Source of the DNA: an uncultured Anaerobutyricum sp.
GTDB lineage: Bacteria; Bacillota; Clostridia; Lachnospirales; Lachnospiraceae
Assembly: GCF_934307085.1 (NCBI RefSeq)
Contig: NZ_CAKRCF010000005.1
Span: 1 to 64,000, forward strand
Direction of reading: 5' to 3'
DNA: 64,000 nucleotides
Shown here: positions 61,911 through 64,000 of the stretch, in pieces
Layout of the letters: each line of letters opens with the position of its first letter
Numbering within the stretch: position 1 is the first letter of the stretch
The notes under the pieces: model-generated
Told to the model about the DNA's origin: nothing
The model's input: the letters and a program-made list of their open reading frames with translations, nothing else
Database searches by the model: none
Translations under genes and position numbers: made by a program

Positions 61911-62507
61911 ATGAAGAAAATTATAACAATCAGCAGAGAATTTGGAAGTGGTGGTCATGACATCGGAATGGAAGTCGCAAAGCGTCTGGATATTCCATTT
62001 TATGATCATGAGATAGTAGATAAGGCAGTTGCAGAGAGTGGATTCACAAAGGAATTTGTGGAGGAACACGGCGAGTATAGCTCTCTTTCTTCTGTATTAC
62101 TTGGAACATCAGCACCATTTGACAGCTATTATTATGCAGAGGATCCGCAGGATAAGATTTTTAAGATTCAGCGTAGGATCATTACAAAGTTTGCACAGGA
62201 AGGACCATGTGTTATCGTTGGAAGATGTGCGAATTATATTTTAGAGCAGGCAGATATCGACAGTTTTGATGTGTTTATCAGAGCCAATATCGAAAAGAGA
62301 ATGGCGAATGTATCTGACAGAGTTGATCTTAAAGGAGATGAATTGATTAAGTTTCTTCAGAAAAGAGATCATAAGAGAAGAGTATATTATCGCTTCTATA
62401 CGAAGAGAAAATGGGGCGATTATCATGACTATAATATGATGTTAGACAGTGGAGTAATTGGCAAGGATAAATGTGTTGATTTGATTATCAATGCAGTTGG
62501 GGAATAA
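61911..62507 (+). CDS. cytidylate kinase-like family protein
   Basis: 198 aa, second member in the window. P-loop ISREFGSGGHDIGMEVAKRL at the N-terminus, VIVGRCANYIL, and the basic lid DHKRRVYYRFYTKRKWGDYH. ATG 61911 is set by AAAGGGGTGA; the ORF from 61887 is not used. As with the paralogue at 19514, the phosphorylated substrate is not established. Confidence 0.85.
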   Translation: MKKIITISREFGSGGHDIGMEVAKRLDIPFYDHEIVDKAVAESGFTKEFVEEHGEYSSLSSVLLGTSAPFDSYYYAEDPQDKIFKIQRRIITKFAQEGPCVIVGRCANYILEQADIDSFDVFIRANIEKRMANVSDRVDLKGDELIKFLQKRDHKRRVYYRFYTKRKWGDYHDYNMMLDSGVIGKDKCVDLIINAVGE

Positions 62508-62693
62508 CAGGCTATATAAGTTTTCAGGTAATTAGAGATGAGAATTTTAATTATATTTAATGGTGTTAATATGTTTAACGGAAGGTAATAGAAGATTTAT
62601 TTATAGAATTTTCATAAAAAATACATATCTGAAAAGTAATTAATATAAGTAAAAATTAAGAGAGAAATAACTTAGTAGTGTAACGAAAAGTTA

Positions 62694-62732
62694 AAGGCAG
62701 GACATTTCAGAAATGAGGTGCCCTGCTTTTTC
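62694..62732 (+). terminator. probable terminator hairpin
   Basis: Imperfect stem GGCAGGACATTTC / GAAATG...CCCTGC followed by TTTTTCT, about 190 nt after the cytidylate-kinase-like gene. The gap 62508-62693 holds no gene. Confidence 0.5.
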
Positions 62733-62736
62733 TGAG

Positions 62737-62756
62737 ATTTTTCAAACAAGCTCTAG
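62737..62756 (-). repeat. CTAGAGCGTGTTTGAAAAAT repeat, half copy (inverted)
   Basis: The reverse complement reads CTAGAGCTTGTTTGAAAAAT, one base different from the arm of the 17848 palindrome. There is no partner arm nearby. It directly follows the terminator at 62694. Confidence 0.6.
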
Positions 62757-62870
62757 AAGTCAGATAATCGATATTTCAATTGCTGGGTACTTCACAGTTA
62801 TTCAAAGATAAGCAGATAAGTTTTGTAAAGAGATTCAGAATAGTTTCGACTATTTATACAGGAGATGAAA

Positions 62871-63698
62871 ATGAAGATTACCAGATGTAAATATGGACAT
62901 TATTATGATAAGGCATACTTTAGGGAATGCCCGCATTGCTGTCGAAAAAGAGGAGGCAGAGATGAAGATATTATAATAGAACCAATAGGTTTGTCGACAA
63001 CTTTATCAAGGCAAAATGGAGATAGTAATAAAATAGTTAATGGAGATGTCAGAGAAAGTCAAAAAGAAAAAGACAGAGAAAATGTAAAGCGTTGGATTGG
63101 TGAAGCATGGGATGAATTGGAAGAGATTTTAAATGAGGATGAAAAAACTTCTATTGAGAGTCCCTATAAAGAAGAACAGGTAGAAGTATATGAAGAAAGA
63201 CCGGTCCAAAGAGAAAAATTGAGTACAGAAAAGATAGAAAAAGAAAACTCAAATGTAGAAATAGAGATAAAAGAGCAGTCAAAGAAATTAGAAAGAGACA
63301 AAAGGATATATATAAATAAGGAGGATTTTATGCTTTTCGTGGCAATGCCCTTAAAAGTAATTAAAAATCAGGAGTTTTGTATGGATTTTTGTTTTTTTCC
63401 AGAAAATAAATGGGAAACTGGTGCAAAGATGCTTGCATTTAAGAGTCAGGAAAGCATCAGGGATTTAAAATCGGTGAGAATGAGTCTGCCAGCTAATGGT
63501 GTTCTTCATATTTTATATAAGGATGAAGAGATTTTAAGCAAAGAAATACAGATAGATGAAGAAAAAACAATGATATTTTCTACGTTTCCTGTAACAGTCA
63601 CAGATACAAGAGACCGGCGTTTTCATATGATAAAAGTTGTGTTTGCAGTTGCAGAACAAGACATTGAGATTCCATTGTATTTAATGCCTAATCCATAA
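62871..63698 (+). CDS. zinc-ribbon-containing protein of unknown function
   Basis: 275 aa. The N-terminus carries CKYGHYYDKAYFRECPHCC, a compact zinc ribbon seen at the start of clostridial FHA-associated proteins. A long charged Glu/Lys linker (about residues 30-145) follows, then a C-terminal beta-rich domain (FMLFVAMPLKVIKNQEFCMD ... DIEIPLYLMPNP). No signal peptide. No FHA domain is visible in this copy. ATG 62871 fits AGGAG at 62860-62864 better than ATG 62865. Function unknown. Confidence 0.7.
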   Translation: MKITRCKYGHYYDKAYFRECPHCCRKRGGRDEDIIIEPIGLSTTLSRQNGDSNKIVNGDVRESQKEKDRENVKRWIGEAWDELEEILNEDEKTSIESPYKEEQVEVYEERPVQREKLSTEKIEKENSNVEIEIKEQSKKLERDKRIYINKEDFMLFVAMPLKVIKNQEFCMDFCFFPENKWETGAKMLAFKSQESIRDLKSVRMSLPANGVLHILYKDEEILSKEIQIDEEKTMIFSTFPVTVTDTRDRRFHMIKVVFAVAEQDIEIPLYLMPNP

Positions 63699-63769
63699 AC
63701 AGAGATAATTTTGCATGAATCTATAGAAAAATATATTATATACCAAAAAACGTTTGTATAAGTTTATTA

Positions 63770-63798
63770 TTGCGATTTTGAGGGAATGCCTATATAAT
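63770..63798 (+). promoter_or_regulatory. promoter of the last gene
   Basis: TTGCGA (63770-63775), 17-nt spacer, TATAAT (63793-63798), 60 nt before the start codon. Confidence 0.65.
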
Positions 63799-63858
63799 AA
63801 AATTGAATGTAACAGTTTTGTAACATTTTTAAGTCGTACTTTTGGGAGGAAAGAAAAT

Positions 63859-64000
63859 TTGAAAAAAATATTAATGCGTTCTGCAATGCCTTTTGGAGAA
63901 GAAAAAATAGTACCAGAAGTTTTGATTCAAAATTTGGTAGGAGATAATACAGGAAATTTATTATTTCAAAATAGTGTTGCTCGATTAATATTGACTGAGG
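63859..64000 (+). CDS. polysaccharide pyruvyl transferase-like protein, 3' truncated by the window
   Basis: Start TTG at 63859 with GGGAGGA upstream. The 47 visible residues (LKKILMRSAMPFGEEKIVPE ... NLVGDNTGNLLFQNSVARLI) resemble the N-terminus of polysaccharide pyruvyl transferase-family proteins, where a D-x-x-G-x-N-x-G-N motif opens the fold. If correct it modifies an envelope or exopolysaccharide. Too little is present to be firm. Confidence 0.55.
   Translation, partial: MKKILMRSAMPFGEEKIVPEVLIQNLVGDNTGNLLFQNSVARLILTE

Overview
The window looks like chromosome of a low-GC anaerobic Firmicute of the class Clostridia, most likely a Lachnospiraceae gut commensal, possibly near Anaerobutyricum. 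The family is inferred from protein character (YesM/YesN regulators, His-rich CsoR, ECF cobalt transporter, cytidylate-kinase-like proteins), AT-rich codon use and strong AGGAGG-type ribosome binding sites. Nothing in the sequence proves the genus. There is no CRISPR array, intact insertion sequence, prophage or rRNA operon. One tRNA gene (Lys, CUU) is present.

Layout. 1-9.5 kb: small accessory genes (acetyltransferases, two flavodoxin-like iron-sulfur flavoproteins, a cyclophilin-fold lipoprotein, a three-gene cluster of unknown small proteins, an XRE regulator, an exonuclease, an HD phosphohydrolase, an ArsC/Spx-like protein). Between them lie two gene graveyards (about 3.5-4.5 kb and 5.7-6.9 kb) holding remnants of a helix-turn-helix protein, a vWA protein, a PRD antiterminator and a MerR-controlled hydrolase. 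9.7-16.8 kb: a minus-strand sensory locus with two membrane-anchored sugar-binding-like proteins, a YesM-type kinase, a YesN-type AraC regulator and a GPH-family sugar symporter. 17-27 kb: a methyltransferase, a CsoR regulator with a long His-rich tail, a MarR regulator, a cytidylate-kinase-like protein, a heterodimeric ABC exporter and an OmpR-type two-component system. 27-31 kb: a PatB-like C-S lyase/aminotransferase and two tandem Hsp20 genes behind a CIRCE-like operator.

30-37 kb: a sulfation module on the minus strand. CysD and a CysN-CysC fusion can make PAPS, followed by a two-component system and a sulfotransferase. No sulfate-reduction genes are present, which favours sulfate transfer over assimilation. 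37-44.5 kb: housekeeping genes (lipid kinase, an unusual SerRS, D,D-carboxypeptidase, TrmB, HAD phosphatases, tRNA-Lys). 44.7-49.3 kb: a Dlt-like operon (adenylating enzyme, carrier protein, MBOAT, SGNH protein) that probably esterifies an envelope polymer. 50-57 kb: a sugar/polyol-phosphate operon under a SorC-type regulator (EgsA-like dehydrogenase, HAD-IIA phosphatase, two RpiB paralogues, FGGY kinase, cupin). 57.5-60.5 kb: a CbiQOMN cobalt transporter with a long leader and attenuator-like hairpin. 61-64 kb: a LOG protein, a second cytidylate-kinase-like protein, a zinc-ribbon protein and the start of a polysaccharide pyruvyl transferase-like gene.

The most unusual structural feature is a family of large palindromes of about 65-130 nt at converging gene ends. 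Four of them (9592, 27184, 60489, 60815) share a conserved inner core (TCGGAGCAAG ... CGCNGCGAYTA) but have completely different, internally complementary outer arms of roughly 27-33 bp. A second dispersed repeat, CTAGAGCGTGTTTGAAAAAT, occurs as full palindromes or half sites.
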